Shown here: positions 39,928 through 48,969 of the stretch, piece by piece
Numbering within the stretch: position 1 is the stretch's first letter
Layout: each line of letters begins with the position of its first letter
From: Duncaniella muricolitica
GTDB taxonomy: Bacteria; Bacteroidota; Bacteroidia; Bacteroidales; Muribaculaceae
NCBI GenBank assembly: GCA_025808375.1
Contig: CP061009.1
Span: 744,001 to 808,000, forward strand
Reading direction: 5' to 3'
DNA length: 64,000 nucleotides
Program-made: the position numbers and the translations under genes
Notes under the pieces: model-generated
Databases searched by the model: none
The model's input: only the letters and a program-made list of their open reading frames with translations
Told to the model about the DNA's origin: nothing

Positions 39928-40455
39928 TTATGGGATATACAACAGCGCAAACTCCGCCTTTCTCCGTTTGAGCAGCATGGCGTGGCGTTTTCCTTTGTAG
40001 TTGCAGAAGGCTATATACTCACGGTAGATGTTCCTGTCACCAGCTTCCAGCTTCTTGATTAAGGTGCTTTTGGGGATTGTTTTGCTGCCTAACAGCTTCG
40101 CCGGTCCCACATTGTAAGCTAACGTGCCAAGCAAAATCGAATCAACCCCGAATTTACGGAACATGGCGACAAATTTGCGCAGGTCTTTCCGCAAAAGTTC
40201 ATCCGCATCCCGTTTTGTCATGGTTCGTGCCGAATACTTCTCGTTTGGCAAAAGTTTGTGACCCCAACCGACGTATGGGTAGTGTTTTTCTGAGTGCCAG
40301 CCTTCAAAGTAGCGGCAGCATAAAAAAGCACGTTCCATAAGCGGCAGTCGGTAGATTGCCGCCTGCCCGTCCGTTCCCTCTTGGCGGCTGATCTGCGCGG
40401 ACACAGAACAGACCGTCAGAAGTGAACAGAGCATTGTCATGAATACACGCATCAT
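39928..40455 (-). CDS. ICE lysozyme-like muramidase, secreted
   Basis: 175 residues. Signal peptide (MMRVFMTMLCSLLTVCSVSA). The mature part has a phage-type lysozyme pattern: YFEGWHSEKHYPYVGWGHKLLPNEKYSAR, with a catalytic-type Glu in FEG and a downstream Tyr-Val-Gly-Trp-Gly loop, then AYNVGPAKLLGSK. It would open the peptidoglycan for the transfer apparatus. It is the last gene of the tra operon; ATG overlaps the end of traQ as ATGA. Confidence 0.82.
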   Translation of the reverse strand: MMRVFMTMLCSLLTVCSVSAQISRQEGTDGQAAIYRLPLMERAFLCCRYFEGWHSEKHYPYVGWGHKLLPNEKYSARTMTKRDADELLRKDLRKFVAMFRKFGVDSILLGTLAYNVGPAKLLGSKTIPKSTLIKKLEAGDRNIYREYIAFCNYKGKRHAMLLKRRKAEFALLYIP

Positions 40456-40559
40456 TTCAACAAGGGGCTGAAGTTGCCGATGGGAACGATGGTAAGATCG
40501 TCGTCCTTTACATTCCTGTTGTTGAAGTCAAATTCCAGTTCGTAGGAGTTGCTAAAGTT
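40452..40559 (-). pseudogene. traQ: traQ 3' part, cut off by the RIT element
   Basis: 36 codons including the stop, encoding NFSNSYELEFDFNNRN...NFSPLLK. It continues in frame from the 44421-44816 part if the RIT element is removed (GAGGAC joined to AACTTTAGC), giving 167 residues. At present this end is fused in frame to a short ORF from inside the element that starts at ATG 40676. Confidence 0.8.
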
Positions 40560-40590
40560 ATCCTCTAATGTGGCGATGACATTTATGTTT
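40560..40590. repeat. left terminal inverted repeat of the RIT element
   Basis: 31 bp, exact reverse complement of 44370-44400. Its minus-strand reading encodes NINVIATLED, which joins traQ's 3' part in frame. Confidence 0.9.
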
Positions 40591-40672
40591 AACAGTGCCT
40601 CCAACGATGAGTAAATCAGATATGTAAGTTTGCTGTTCACAACATTATTTTGAAGGCACTGGCAGAGATGCA

Positions 40673-41685
40673 TCATAGGCTATCCAAGTAAGAGAGAAGA
40701 TTTTCATCGGTTTTCCATGAGATTTTCTTCCCATTGGAACTATCGATAGCACAGGTCATGAGAGCTTTAGCTTTCATCTCCAAATTTACTTCAGCATAGA
40801 TGTTCGTTGTGTTTATAGATACGTGTCCGAGCCAAGCACGGATCGTATTTATATCCACTCCTGCTTGCAGAAGATGTGTTGCGGTGGTATGCCGGATCGT
40901 ATGTGGGCTAACTCTCTTGTCCCTTACGGAAGGGAACTGTAGTTCCAGTTTGAGCATACCGACTCACCACTTCGTATATTCCAAATCGGGTTATACGTTG
41001 GCCGTAGCGGTTTAAGAAGAGTGGTTCATCTGGCTTTCTGTCATTGATTATTGTCTTAAGGATTGCACAGACATTGTCCCAAAGGGGGCATCTGCGAGTC
41101 TTGTTTCCTTTCCCAACAATGGTTACCAAGGGGATTGTTGATTCACTTTTGCTTTTGGCAAGCGTCACGGATGATACGTTCAGGTCGGATGCTTCTTCGG
41201 CTCTCGCTCCTGTATTGTATAGGAAGATCAAAAGAGCGTAGTCGCGTCTGCCCTGAGCGGATCTCTGGTCGGGCAGAGATAGCAAAGCATCCATCTCAGA
41301 CTTTTCAAGATACGTTATCATTTTCTTAGGGGCTTTCTTCTTAGGGATATTGCGTATGTTTCGGCTCCATTCCATATGCTCCGGAGAGTTCATGGATACA
41401 TACTTTGCGAAGGCCTGTAATGCGGCAAGTCTTTGGTTTCGAGTAGCCACTGAGACGTTACGGGTTTCCTGCTGATTGTCAAGAAAGTCTGACACGACAT
41501 TGATTGTCAGTTCCTGAAGGTGGAGCTTGTCTGGATTTTTATTACAGACATCTCGAAGGTAGCCAACAAGAAGTCTGAAGGTATCGCGGTAGCTACGTAC
41601 CGTATTACGCGACAGATTCTTGGCAGCCAGCATATAGTCGGTGAGATAACGCCGCACCCAATAACTGAGATATATGGTTTTTCAT
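40673..41685 (-). pseudogene. RIT recombinase C, two frameshifts
   Basis: Tyrosine recombinase. ATG 41685 overlaps the stop of recombinase B. Span of 1,013 nt; two one-base insertions explain it: in an A-run at 41678-41682 and in the CCC at 40932-40934. Removal gives 336 residues. Visible: SAM-like N-terminus (AAKNLSRNTVRSYRDTFRLL), TGARAEEASDL with catalytic Arg, then in the shifted part HTIRHTTATHLLQAG, WLGHVSINTTNIYA (His, Tyr). All catalytic residues are present but not in one frame. GTG 41657 could serve as an alternative start. Confidence 0.8.
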
Positions 41686-42634
41686 TCATGTTGATTTGTT
41701 TTGGGGTTTGCATATTCAAAGAATAGATTGGCCGCATCTGAGAGCAGTCCGGTAGTCATGGTAAGATACACAGTTGTGTAACTCACTTGTTTATGGCCCA
41801 GATAGGTAGATAACACAGGCAAAAGAGTCTGAACATCCTTACCATCTTGGTACCACTTTCTTAATCGGTTCACAGCGAACGTATGACGAAGATCGTGGAT
41901 ACGTGGCTGATACCTTGTGTTGTCGTTTCGGCTGATTCCTGCTTCGATACGTATCTTTTTGAAGATGCCGTTTATGCAGTTCAGTCTCATTGACGAGCCG
42001 TTACACATAATCCATAGAGATGTGTCTTCATCAGAGATCTTGCAGTTGTCCTTTCTCCATGAAAAGAACTTTTCAATCAGTCTCTTTACTTCCTCGTTGA
42101 AAGTGACAGTTCTTGACGTGTAAAATTTGGATTCATGGATTGTGATACAACAGTTTGCCAGATCCACATCTTTCATGCGAAGGCTCATGGTCTCTGAGAT
42201 TCTTAACCCCAGCACATATGTCAACTGAAGGATTGCTTTGACGCATTCAGGATATGTGAGAGAAGGCCGTTTCTGATATGTCATGGCAGCTGAGAACAAC
42301 TTCTTGAGCTCGATATCTGAGTAAATATACGGTGTTATTCGCTGCGGTTTCTTAGGCTTATCCATAGTCAAGGGTATTTTTGATACATACCCTCGTGACA
42401 TGCACCACCGGAAGAAGCCAGACAGAGCAGCGTGACGCGTAAACCACTTTCGAGTAATCTCGTTGCCTCCTGATTGCAAAAATCTGATGTGATGGATGCG
42501 GTTATCTCTAACAGATTCATATCTTTCCCCAGATAATTGCAGAACTGTTTCAGAAGATTCGCATTGGTTTTGAACGACTCTCCCAATGAACGTCTATACT
42601 CGACATATTTGTCAATGGCACTATTGAGCATCAT
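41682..42634 (-). pseudogene. RIT recombinase B, one frameshift
   Basis: Tyrosine recombinase. ATG 42634 overlaps recombinase A's stop. 953 nt, one base short; adding one to the T-run at 42478-42482 (as A on plus strand) restores 317 residues. Catalytic motifs lie after the shift: LGLRISETMSLRMKDVDL, IHDLRHTFAVNRL and YLGHKQVSYTTVYLTM. The N-terminal 50 residues (SAIDKYVEYRRSLGESFKTN) are a core-binding domain. It could in principle be translated from an internal start, but the split makes this doubtful. Confidence 0.8.
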
Positions 42635-43780
42635 AACTCAAGCACCTCCTTCCAGTCCATATCCGACACTTCCCTTAGTCTGGAGAAATTGACTTTGGCG
42701 TAGATGGCGGTAGTATCGATTTTCACATGTCCGAGCACATCTGCGACTTCTTTAAGAGAGTGTCCTTCATTGACCAGTCTCGTTGCGCAACTGTGTCGGT
42801 AACTGTGAGGACCATGATGCCTTATGTTGAGTTGCCTGCCTTCCAGAGATCTACTTGCCACTTGGTAAACTGTTGATGTACATATACCGTGGAATGGAGC
42901 TCGGGTAGTAAGGAACACAAACTCCTGCTTCGGATACTTTGGACGAGCTTCAAGGATATATCTCAGAAGTGGCTGTGCAACCTCATCTATCAGAGGCATT
43001 ACCTGCGGTCTGCATCCTTTTGCCCTACGCAGATGAATGACGCTATTCCGCCAGTCAATGTCCTTGAGTCTCAGTTCAGTGATTTCACTGGATCTCAAGC
43101 CATACATTGCCAAAAAGCGATAAAATTGCATGATTCCTTATGCCCTGAATCGTCGGATTTCGCGTAGATTCAGTCAAGATAACTTTCACATCATCCCAAT
43201 GAAGATATGACGGAAGTTGCTCCATCGTGTACAGCCGAGGGGCGGAAAGTGTTTTCCACAAATCGTCTTTCACCCATTGTCTATCAGCCGCATATCTGAA
43301 GAAGCAACGTAGTACGGATACAAGCCCTGCAATAGTGCGTCGATTACACCCATTGTAATGACGTTCTTTGAGATAACTGTCAATGTCTGTAGATTGAATA
43401 TCGGCAAGCAATAAACTTGAGCCCTGAAGGTAATTCATCAGATGACGAAGTATACTCAGACGGCTTCTATGAGTCTGGACAGAATATCCTTTGGATTCAA
43501 CAAGCCAGTTGAGATATGACATGATCTTGCCTTTTTCGGGAAAATCATGTTCCTCCGGCTGGGCAAGTAGTCCCATATGTGAAAGCCAATTAGTTGTGAC
43601 ATGAATGAACGTCCGATAACTATTATCGGTACCGGATTTCTTTCGTTTGCTTGGATCCTCAACATCTCGCCATATAGCTGCCGCGTTTTGTATTTCACTC
43701 ATGGTTACAAGAGAAGTAGATGGTAAATCAAGCAACTCTATGGCTGTCAGTTGATATTGTGCGATTCGTCTCAAAGTCAC
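42631..43780 (-). pseudogene. RIT recombinase A, one frameshift
   Basis: Tyrosine recombinase. 1,150 nt; removing one base from a five-base T-run (plus-strand A at 43112-43116) gives 382 residues with LSLLAMYGLRSSEITELRLKD across the join. The N-terminus has a core-binding domain (YLNWLVESKGYSVQTHRSRL); C-terminal HSYRHSCATRLVNEG, DVLGHVKIDTTAIYAKV carry His-x-x-Arg, His and Tyr. ATG 43780 overlaps the stop of the 159-residue ORF upstream. The shift separates catalytic Arg-I from the N-terminal domain. Confidence 0.8.
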
Positions 43781-44256
43781 TGAAGGAACCCCTGTTGTTC
43801 TTGAGCTTCCAGATATGCGAGCCGTTCCATATACATCGGTGAGACAAGGTGTCGAACTCGAAAGTATCCTCTTGGAAAAATCTTGCTGATTATATTATCC
43901 TCAGGATAATAGCGGTGATCCAGTCTTCCCAAATATGTCAACCATCTCTTGGACGCACCAAGAAAGCGACAATGGAAATTAACCTCCACGCGCATATCAC
44001 ACCGTTGTTGACGTGTCATCGAATCCCATTCAGATGTCTTTTGGACGATATATTCCAATGGAATCTCGAATGTGTCACTTTCTCTAAGGGCAAGAAGTTC
44101 ATCAATTGCGATTAGCAGACCAGCCAATCCTCGCAAATGTCGAATGCCCATTCCATCTGCGTGTAGTTTGTGCAGATATGCTTGTCTTTGCTCAGAGAAT
44201 GAGGCTTGCTCATGTCTTTGCAAATCCAAGAAGTTTGTGAATAGTAAATTAAACAT
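43777..44256 (-). CDS. RIT-associated protein of unknown function
   Basis: 159 residues, begins MFNLLFTNFLDLQRHEQASF. Helical, aromatic, basic; no catalytic recombinase motif. ATGA overlap with recombinase A and location inside the element show it belongs to the element. Could be a DNA-binding accessory. It is intact whereas all three recombinases are not. 114 bp separate its start from the right inverted repeat. Confidence 0.7.
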   Translation of the reverse strand: MFNLLFTNFLDLQRHEQASFSEQRQAYLHKLHADGMGIRHLRGLAGLLIAIDELLALRESDTFEIPLEYIVQKTSEWDSMTRQQRCDMRVEVNFHCRFLGASKRWLTYLGRLDHRYYPEDNIISKIFPRGYFRVRHLVSPMYMERLAYLEAQEQQGFLQ

Positions 44257-44351
44257 ATTGTAGAATTAAAAAATGTCTGATATAAAATATGACTATTTTC
44301 TTAACCCTAAAATTATGTTGTTATGATTAAAGTTAATGCACATACCCTTAA

Positions 44352-44816
44352 TCACTTATCAGGTGATGCAAACATAAATGTCATCGCCACATTAGAGGAT
44401 TTATGTAATGGACAACATACGTCCTCCACCACCACGATGAAATTATGCGCCTCATCACCCGCCGCCGTGTAGTACAGGCGGAATTTTTCGTTCTCCAGCA
44501 GGTAGCGGTCGTTAGGCAGGAAGGTGATGCCGTTATCCATTTTGAGCGAGCCTTCCCCCTCGAACTGGAAATAGCGGATGGTATAGAGCGTACCCGAAAA
44601 GTCGCCCTCCTTTTTCAGTTCACAGCGGATTTCCACTGTCTGCCCCTTTACTACCTTGTTCGGCACGGGCATGACCTCCACCGTGAAGGGATAGGACTGC
44701 TGGATGTCCATGTCATCGTCACATGACACGAGGGTGAATGACATGGCGGCTATCAGGCATAACGCCACTGCCTTGAATATTGATGTTCTCTTGTTTCTGT
44801 TGTTCAGTATGTTCAT
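44352..44816 (-). pseudogene. traQ: traQ 5' part, truncated
   Basis: From ATG 44816 (MNILNNRNKRTSIFKAVALCL) with a lipoprotein-type signal (AAMSFTLVSCDDD; Cys after the signal). The family part (QQSYPFTVEVMPVPNKVVKGQTVEI) runs to FIVVVED at 44421; the last 22 codons come from the RIT element and are not TraQ. TraQ is a small periplasmic or outer-membrane component encoded last in CTnDOT-type tra operons. ATG overlaps the stop of traP (44813). An upstream in-frame Met at 44891 is inside traP. Confidence 0.82.
44370..44400. repeat. right terminal inverted repeat of the RIT element
   Basis: 31 bp, exact reverse complement of 40560-40590. Followed by 21 bp of element-derived sequence before traQ resumes. 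Confidence 0.9.
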
Positions 44817-45715
44817 TGTTCTTCGATTTTTAGATGGTTGTTTTTCTGTTTTTTCGTTGTCAGTTGCAGGTACTCGTTCAAGTCCTTGCAACCGTCATAG
44901 AGGGAGGAACGGTCGGTGACACGTTCCCCGTATCGCATGGTAAGTGCGGCAAGCGTCCGCCGTCCGGCTTCGTCACGGTCGAGGAAGCAGCCGATGCGCC
45001 CGTATCCGTCCAGCAATCCCGCCGCCTTCTCCACGTTGGCGACTGAGTTCAGCACAAGACAGTCAGCGTTACCGGTTACACCAAGCGTCACGGCAGAGAG
45101 AAAGTCCATGAAGCCCTCGAACACGAGGCACTCGTCAGCCGGGATGTCATTCGCCTTTACCAGTGATACAGACTTCGGAGGTATGCAACCCTTGAAATAT
45201 CGGCTTCTGACTTCATAGCCACCTGCCATGTTCGGAAAGCCAACGGCAAAATACCGTTTCCCACGCACACCGTAGTTCAAGCGGCAGCAGTGACGGGATG
45301 CGATGGCGTAAGGGATGCCCCGTTCCTCTAAATACTCCGTCAGCAGTGAGCGGAGCAGCGGAGCGACCTCCACATCCTCAAAAACGGATTCGGTCGGCTT
45401 CGAGAGATAGACGGGCTTTTCCCATCCGGCAACCGTCATATTGGCGGCTTCCGCTATGAACTTCGCTTGCTTCATGAAGTCATCGCTTTGCAGAAACTCC
45501 CCGGCAAGCGTGAAGATGTCGCCGCCCTTGCCCAAACCGAAGTCGTACCAGAGCTGTTTCGCCACGTTCACACGGAAAGAGGATGTGCGCTCGCCCCTGT
45601 ACGGGGCAAGATACCACAGCTCGTTACCGCTCCTTCTGACAGGCTCATGCCCCAGCCGTGCGAGAAAATCCGCAAGCGGCATCCTTCTGACAGCATCTAT
45701 TTCCGTCCTTTCCAT
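44813..45715 (-). CDS. traP: TraP, toprim/primase-like protein
   Basis: 300 residues from ATG 45715 (MERTEIDAVRRMPLADFLARLG). N-terminal region (GNELWYLAPYRGERTSSFRVN) resembles a DNA primase zinc-binding fold that has lost most Cys; the toprim part follows: CLVFEGFMDFLSAV (Glu), GCFLDRDEAGRRT (DxD). It may prime DNA synthesis in the recipient after transfer. Lies between traO and traQ as in CTnDOT. Start chosen by the 7-bp gap to traO. Confidence 0.82.
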   Translation of the reverse strand: MERTEIDAVRRMPLADFLARLGHEPVRRSGNELWYLAPYRGERTSSFRVNVAKQLWYDFGLGKGGDIFTLAGEFLQSDDFMKQAKFIAEAANMTVAGWEKPVYLSKPTESVFEDVEVAPLLRSLLTEYLEERGIPYAIASRHCCRLNYGVRGKRYFAVGFPNMAGGYEVRSRYFKGCIPPKSVSLVKANDIPADECLVFEGFMDFLSAVTLGVTGNADCLVLNSVANVEKAAGLLDGYGRIGCFLDRDEAGRRTLAALTMRYGERVTDRSSLYDGCKDLNEYLQLTTKKQKNNHLKIEEQ

Positions 45716-45722
45716 GCCCGTG

Positions 45723-46298
45723 TCAGTTGATGATGAACTTGATACCGACCCCGAACTGCGTGTGGAACTTCCGTGTGTCGCCACCCCAAAGGCAACGCTC
45801 CCGCAGGTTGGCAAGCAGGGCGATACGGTCTGCCACGTAACACTCCACATCGAGCGTCAGCGCACCGCCGTAGATGAAGGCGTCCCGGTCGTGCAGCGTG
45901 GAGCCGTCATGCAGCACCTTCTTCCCCCAATTTACCGCCTCATATCCGGCGAGAGCCGAAGCCCCGGCATAGACGAAAACAATCTTTCGGGCGTCCGACA
46001 GTATCTTGAAGTAATAGCCGCCCTCCGCCGTGAACTGCGCCACGGGTATCTTGGTGTCCTTGTAGGGATTGTTCTTCAACAGGTATTCGCCACCGAACAC
46101 CCACTTGTTCCCCTTCTTCGTGTAGGTGGAGAGAGCCGCCCCGAAGCTGTACCCGCCGTCCTTGCCGCCGAGATTGAAGCCGTCCGCCATGTCCGCCCTC
46201 ACCTCGATGCCCTGCATCTTCGGCAGACACCGCTGGGCGTGCGCCTGCCCTGTAAAAAGGGCAAGCGACGCGATGATTATTGCGATGTACTTTCTCAT
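45723..46298 (-). CDS. traO: TraO conjugation protein, periplasmic
   Basis: 191 residues with signal peptide (MRKYIAIIIASLALFTGQAHA). The mature part is beta-strand rich with alternating Gly and aromatic residues (FGGEYLLKNNPYKDTK), and ends FHTQFGVGIKFIIN, a terminal Phe-like pattern of outer-membrane beta-barrels. It matches TraO of CTnDOT-type operons, likely an outer-membrane part of the transfer channel. 2 bp downstream of traN. Confidence 0.82.
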   Translation of the reverse strand: MRKYIAIIIASLALFTGQAHAQRCLPKMQGIEVRADMADGFNLGGKDGGYSFGAALSTYTKKGNKWVFGGEYLLKNNPYKDTKIPVAQFTAEGGYYFKILSDARKIVFVYAGASALAGYEAVNWGKKVLHDGSTLHDRDAFIYGGALTLDVECYVADRIALLANLRERCLWGGDTRKFHTQFGVGIKFIIN

Positions 46299-46300
46299 GG

Positions 46301-47287
46301 TCAGCGTACTTGAAGTTCGTTGATGGTACCCGCGCGTACCAAATCCTCGTTCTCAATCACGAAGGACTGGTGACGGCCGCCGTTCTTCTCGTTCAATTCC
46401 ACCACGAGGCACTTGTCATCGGGGATGGTGAACTTCGCCATCGTGAAGACCGTGCGCTCGCTCTTTTTGCCCGGCACGAGGGTGGCGTAGTTCTGCGCGC
46501 GGAGCGGCAGAATAATCTGCTCCTGCACGGCAGTACGCTTCGCAACCTTCTTGTCCACGATTTTCCAAGTGATGTAGTCCACATCGAAAGGCACGTTGCT
46601 CTGGTTCTTTATCTCCGTGTGGAAATAAAGCAAGCCGTTGTGCGTGTAGATGCCTTTCAACAGGTATTGGATGCCGAAACGCTTGCAGCCGATATGCTTC
46701 ACCTCGCGCTTGTTCTGTTTGTGGATGGACTTCATGATAAGGCGCACCAGCATCGGGCTTTCGCTGCCCAGCTCTTTCAGATAGATTTCCTGCGCGTTGT
46801 TCGGGCGGTTCACCGTGCTGCCGTCATGGATGAAGTCGCACATCTCCACGTTGAGCAACAGCGGTTCGGCGGCGTACTTCACGTTGAAGGTGTAGAAACT
46901 GCCGTCCTCCGTGATGACGGACATATTCGTTTCGTTGGGAAAATTCCTTACGGTAGCCTTCACACGGATGATGTTCTCCGCTCCGTCGGCTTTCCCGGCA
47001 ATCAGGTCGGGCGAGCCTAAATCGACATAGCGCACCTCCGCCGGAAAAATGACGTGGACGGTCTTGTCGTAGGTCACTTCCAGACCGTGCGGCGGTATCA
47101 TGCGGTCGAAGGTCAGCTTGCGTGACAGCCCGTGATATAGGTCGCCGTCCGCCTCCTTCTGCGGATAGACCTCCTTCGTCAAGGTCGGTTGTTCACTTCC
47201 GTTGGTCGTTTCAACGGTTACATTCTCCTGCGCGTTGGCAGTTATGATGCCCATAGCGAGGGCAAACATGATGATTACTTTTCTCAT
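46301..47287 (-). CDS. traN: TraN, VirB9-like channel protein
   Basis: 328 residues with signal peptide (MRKVIIMFALAMGIITANA). The centre (DRMIPPHGLEVTYDKTVHVIFP, EVRYVDLGSPDLIAGKADGAEN) is the domain of TraN (DUF4138), the VirB9-like outer-membrane-complex protein of Bacteroidetes type IV secretion. It would act with TraM and TraO. Start at 47287 gives the only good signal peptide. 35 bp after traM. Confidence 0.87.
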   Translation of the reverse strand: MRKVIIMFALAMGIITANAQENVTVETTNGSEQPTLTKEVYPQKEADGDLYHGLSRKLTFDRMIPPHGLEVTYDKTVHVIFPAEVRYVDLGSPDLIAGKADGAENIIRVKATVRNFPNETNMSVITEDGSFYTFNVKYAAEPLLLNVEMCDFIHDGSTVNRPNNAQEIYLKELGSESPMLVRLIMKSIHKQNKREVKHIGCKRFGIQYLLKGIYTHNGLLYFHTEIKNQSNVPFDVDYITWKIVDKKVAKRTAVQEQIILPLRAQNYATLVPGKKSERTVFTMAKFTIPDDKCLVVELNEKNGGRHQSFVIENEDLVRAGTINELQVR

Positions 47288-47321
47288 TACTTTTGGATTT
47301 TAGTGGTAATTTTTATTGTTT

Positions 47322-48674
47322 TCAATATTTTTCTTGGTAAAGCATGACCCTGTACCCGGCTTTCAGATGCACCTTGACGGTTCGCATCTTTTTGGCGATG
47401 TACTGGCTCGTGCCTTGTATCAGCCCCTTGCCCAAGTCGGAGGCGAGCTGCGCCCCGGCATTGGTGGAGATGTTGATGCTGCTTCCCAGCGAGCCGCCCA
47501 TGTTGGCGGCGACCTCCCGGACGGCGTTCATCTCCATCGAGTTCGGGATGAAGATGCCGGGCTGTCCGTCCGTGTCATAGACCGCAAGCTCCACGGGGAT
47601 AATCGTGCCGTCGTATTCCAGCGAGGTAATCTCGATGTCGAGCCGCTCACCCTGTATCTTGCCCGTGCCGACCACCACCGCACCCCGGGGTATTGTCCTG
47701 CCTGCCACCGCCATAGGCTCCAGCAGGCGCAGCCTTACCGTCTGCCCGTCCGTCACGCTCTGCGCCCCATGCACGCACGCCGGTATGGTGTTCCTGTCCA
47801 ATACCTCCGCCGTGCCGACAGCCGTGTTGAAACCCCGGTTGCGTTCCTGCGATAAGGCGGCGACAAACTCCGCGTTACTCATAGGCTGTGAGAGTGAAGA
47901 AACTACTTGATGCTCCACCTGTCTGATAGGCATTGCCTTGTTCTTCTTCCCTTTCTGCACGGTAGTTGGCTCTGCCCTCTGTTCCGCCGATGGCTGTCCT
48001 CCGTTCTGACCGCCCATGTACTTTGCCGCCAGCTCGTAGGACTTCTCCATAAGAGCCACCTGCTCGTCCATAGAGGAAGCCTTGCCCCTCTCGCTTTCCA
48101 GTTCCGACTCCAGCGATGCGATGCGCTCCAACAATTCGTCCATCTCCGCATTGTCGTTTTTCGGCTGGTCGTAGAAGTTTCCGAGCGTGGCGTTCAGGTC
48201 ACGGTAGGCGGCTGCGGAGGACTGGATGGTCTGCGGCGTGGCTGGCTTTGCCCTTTCTTCCTTGCCGCCCGGATTGGCGAGGTCGAAGTCCACTCCGTTC
48301 TCCGTTCCCGCTATCTCGCGGTCGAACATGTCGCCCAGCTGCCCGATGGCACGGTTGCGGCTCTCCTGACGCTCTTCCATCTCCCCATGCTCGTAGGCTT
48401 TCAGCTTGTCGCCGATAATCTGCCGGTTCGCCTTGTCAGCGTCGGGCATCTCGGTGTTGTATCCGTCCGTTCCCGGCGGTTGCTCCTTGCCGGAGGACGG
48501 GGCGAATATCAGCCACATCGCCCCGATGAACACCAACACCATAGCGGGCAGCACGATCATCTTCTGCCGTTTCAGCCGTTGCGCCTCTGTCAGCGGTTCG
48601 CGCTCCTTTTTCGGTTTCCCCGTTTCGGGAGCAGCTTTGTTCTCTTTCGTCGGTTCATTCTTTGTCTGTTCCAT
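47322..48674 (-). CDS. traM: TraM, VirB10-like channel protein
   Basis: 450 residues. Cytoplasmic basic head (EKERKPLTEAQRLKRQK-like), one membrane helix (MIVLPAMVLVFIGAMWLIFA, about 36-55), a long Gln/Glu-rich periplasmic linker with coiled coil (MDELLERIASLESELESER), and a C-terminal beta domain (GRTIPRGAVVVGTGKI, QGERLDIEITSLEYDG). This is the TraM/VirB10-like energy-sensing scaffold of conjugation. Its start overlaps traL by 20 bp. Confidence 0.87.
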   Translation of the reverse strand: MEQTKNEPTKENKAAPETGKPKKEREPLTEAQRLKRQKMIVLPAMVLVFIGAMWLIFAPSSGKEQPPGTDGYNTEMPDADKANRQIIGDKLKAYEHGEMEERQESRNRAIGQLGDMFDREIAGTENGVDFDLANPGGKEERAKPATPQTIQSSAAAYRDLNATLGNFYDQPKNDNAEMDELLERIASLESELESERGKASSMDEQVALMEKSYELAAKYMGGQNGGQPSAEQRAEPTTVQKGKKNKAMPIRQVEHQVVSSLSQPMSNAEFVAALSQERNRGFNTAVGTAEVLDRNTIPACVHGAQSVTDGQTVRLRLLEPMAVAGRTIPRGAVVVGTGKIQGERLDIEITSLEYDGTIIPVELAVYDTDGQPGIFIPNSMEMNAVREVAANMGGSLGSSINISTNAGAQLASDLGKGLIQGTSQYIAKKMRTVKVHLKAGYRVMLYQEKY

Positions 48675-48963
48675 ATAAATAAGGTGTTAAGTGATTGCCT
48701 GTTTCCGCCGGGGTCGGCAGTTCCACCCGTCCGGCGTGTCCCGTTTCCATATGTGAGCCGTCGTTCCTGCCGATGTCATAGACGGCTCTGCCGAAGGTGT
48801 AAAGGGCAAGCACCGCGAAGGCGGCGAACATCCCCAGCACGATGCGGCGGCGTGTTTCCGGCGGCAAGCCGTCCAGATACCCTTTGAGACTTGCCGCCAA
48901 GCGTTTCCGTTTGTCGTGGAGTTTCCAATACATGCCCCACATTGATTTTCTGATACTTTTCAT
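48655..48963 (-). CDS. traL: TraL conjugation protein
   Basis: 102 residues, begins MKSIRKSMWGMYWKLHDKRK. Basic N-terminus, one membrane helix (IVLGMFAAFAVLALYTFG, about 41-58), then a short periplasmic tail. Matches TraL (DUF3989) in size, order and topology. Overlaps traM by 20 bp and follows traK by 6 bp. Confidence 0.82.
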   Translation of the reverse strand: MKSIRKSMWGMYWKLHDKRKRLAASLKGYLDGLPPETRRRIVLGMFAAFAVLALYTFGRAVYDIGRNDGSHMETGHAGRVELPTPAETGNHLTPYLYGTDKE

Positions 48964-48969
48964 GTCCTG

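Larger units (their letters stand above)
40560..44421. mobile_element. recombinase-in-trio (RIT) element inserted in traQ
   Basis: About 3.86 kb with three consecutive tyrosine recombinase genes in ATGA-overlap, the hallmark of RIT elements. Perfect 31-bp inverted repeats lie at 40560-40590 and 44370-44400; 21 bp extend beyond the right one. TCCTC is present at both junctions and could be the crossover core. Precise removal restores traQ (396 + 108 nt = 168 codons). Lower GC than the flanking tra genes. Confidence 0.85.

Noticed and set aside
42368..42634. Separate 88-residue protein at the start of RIT recombinase B
   Set aside because: It ends in unrelated sequence right after a T-run, and the continuing recombinase domain is one frame away; it is the N-terminal part of a frameshifted gene.
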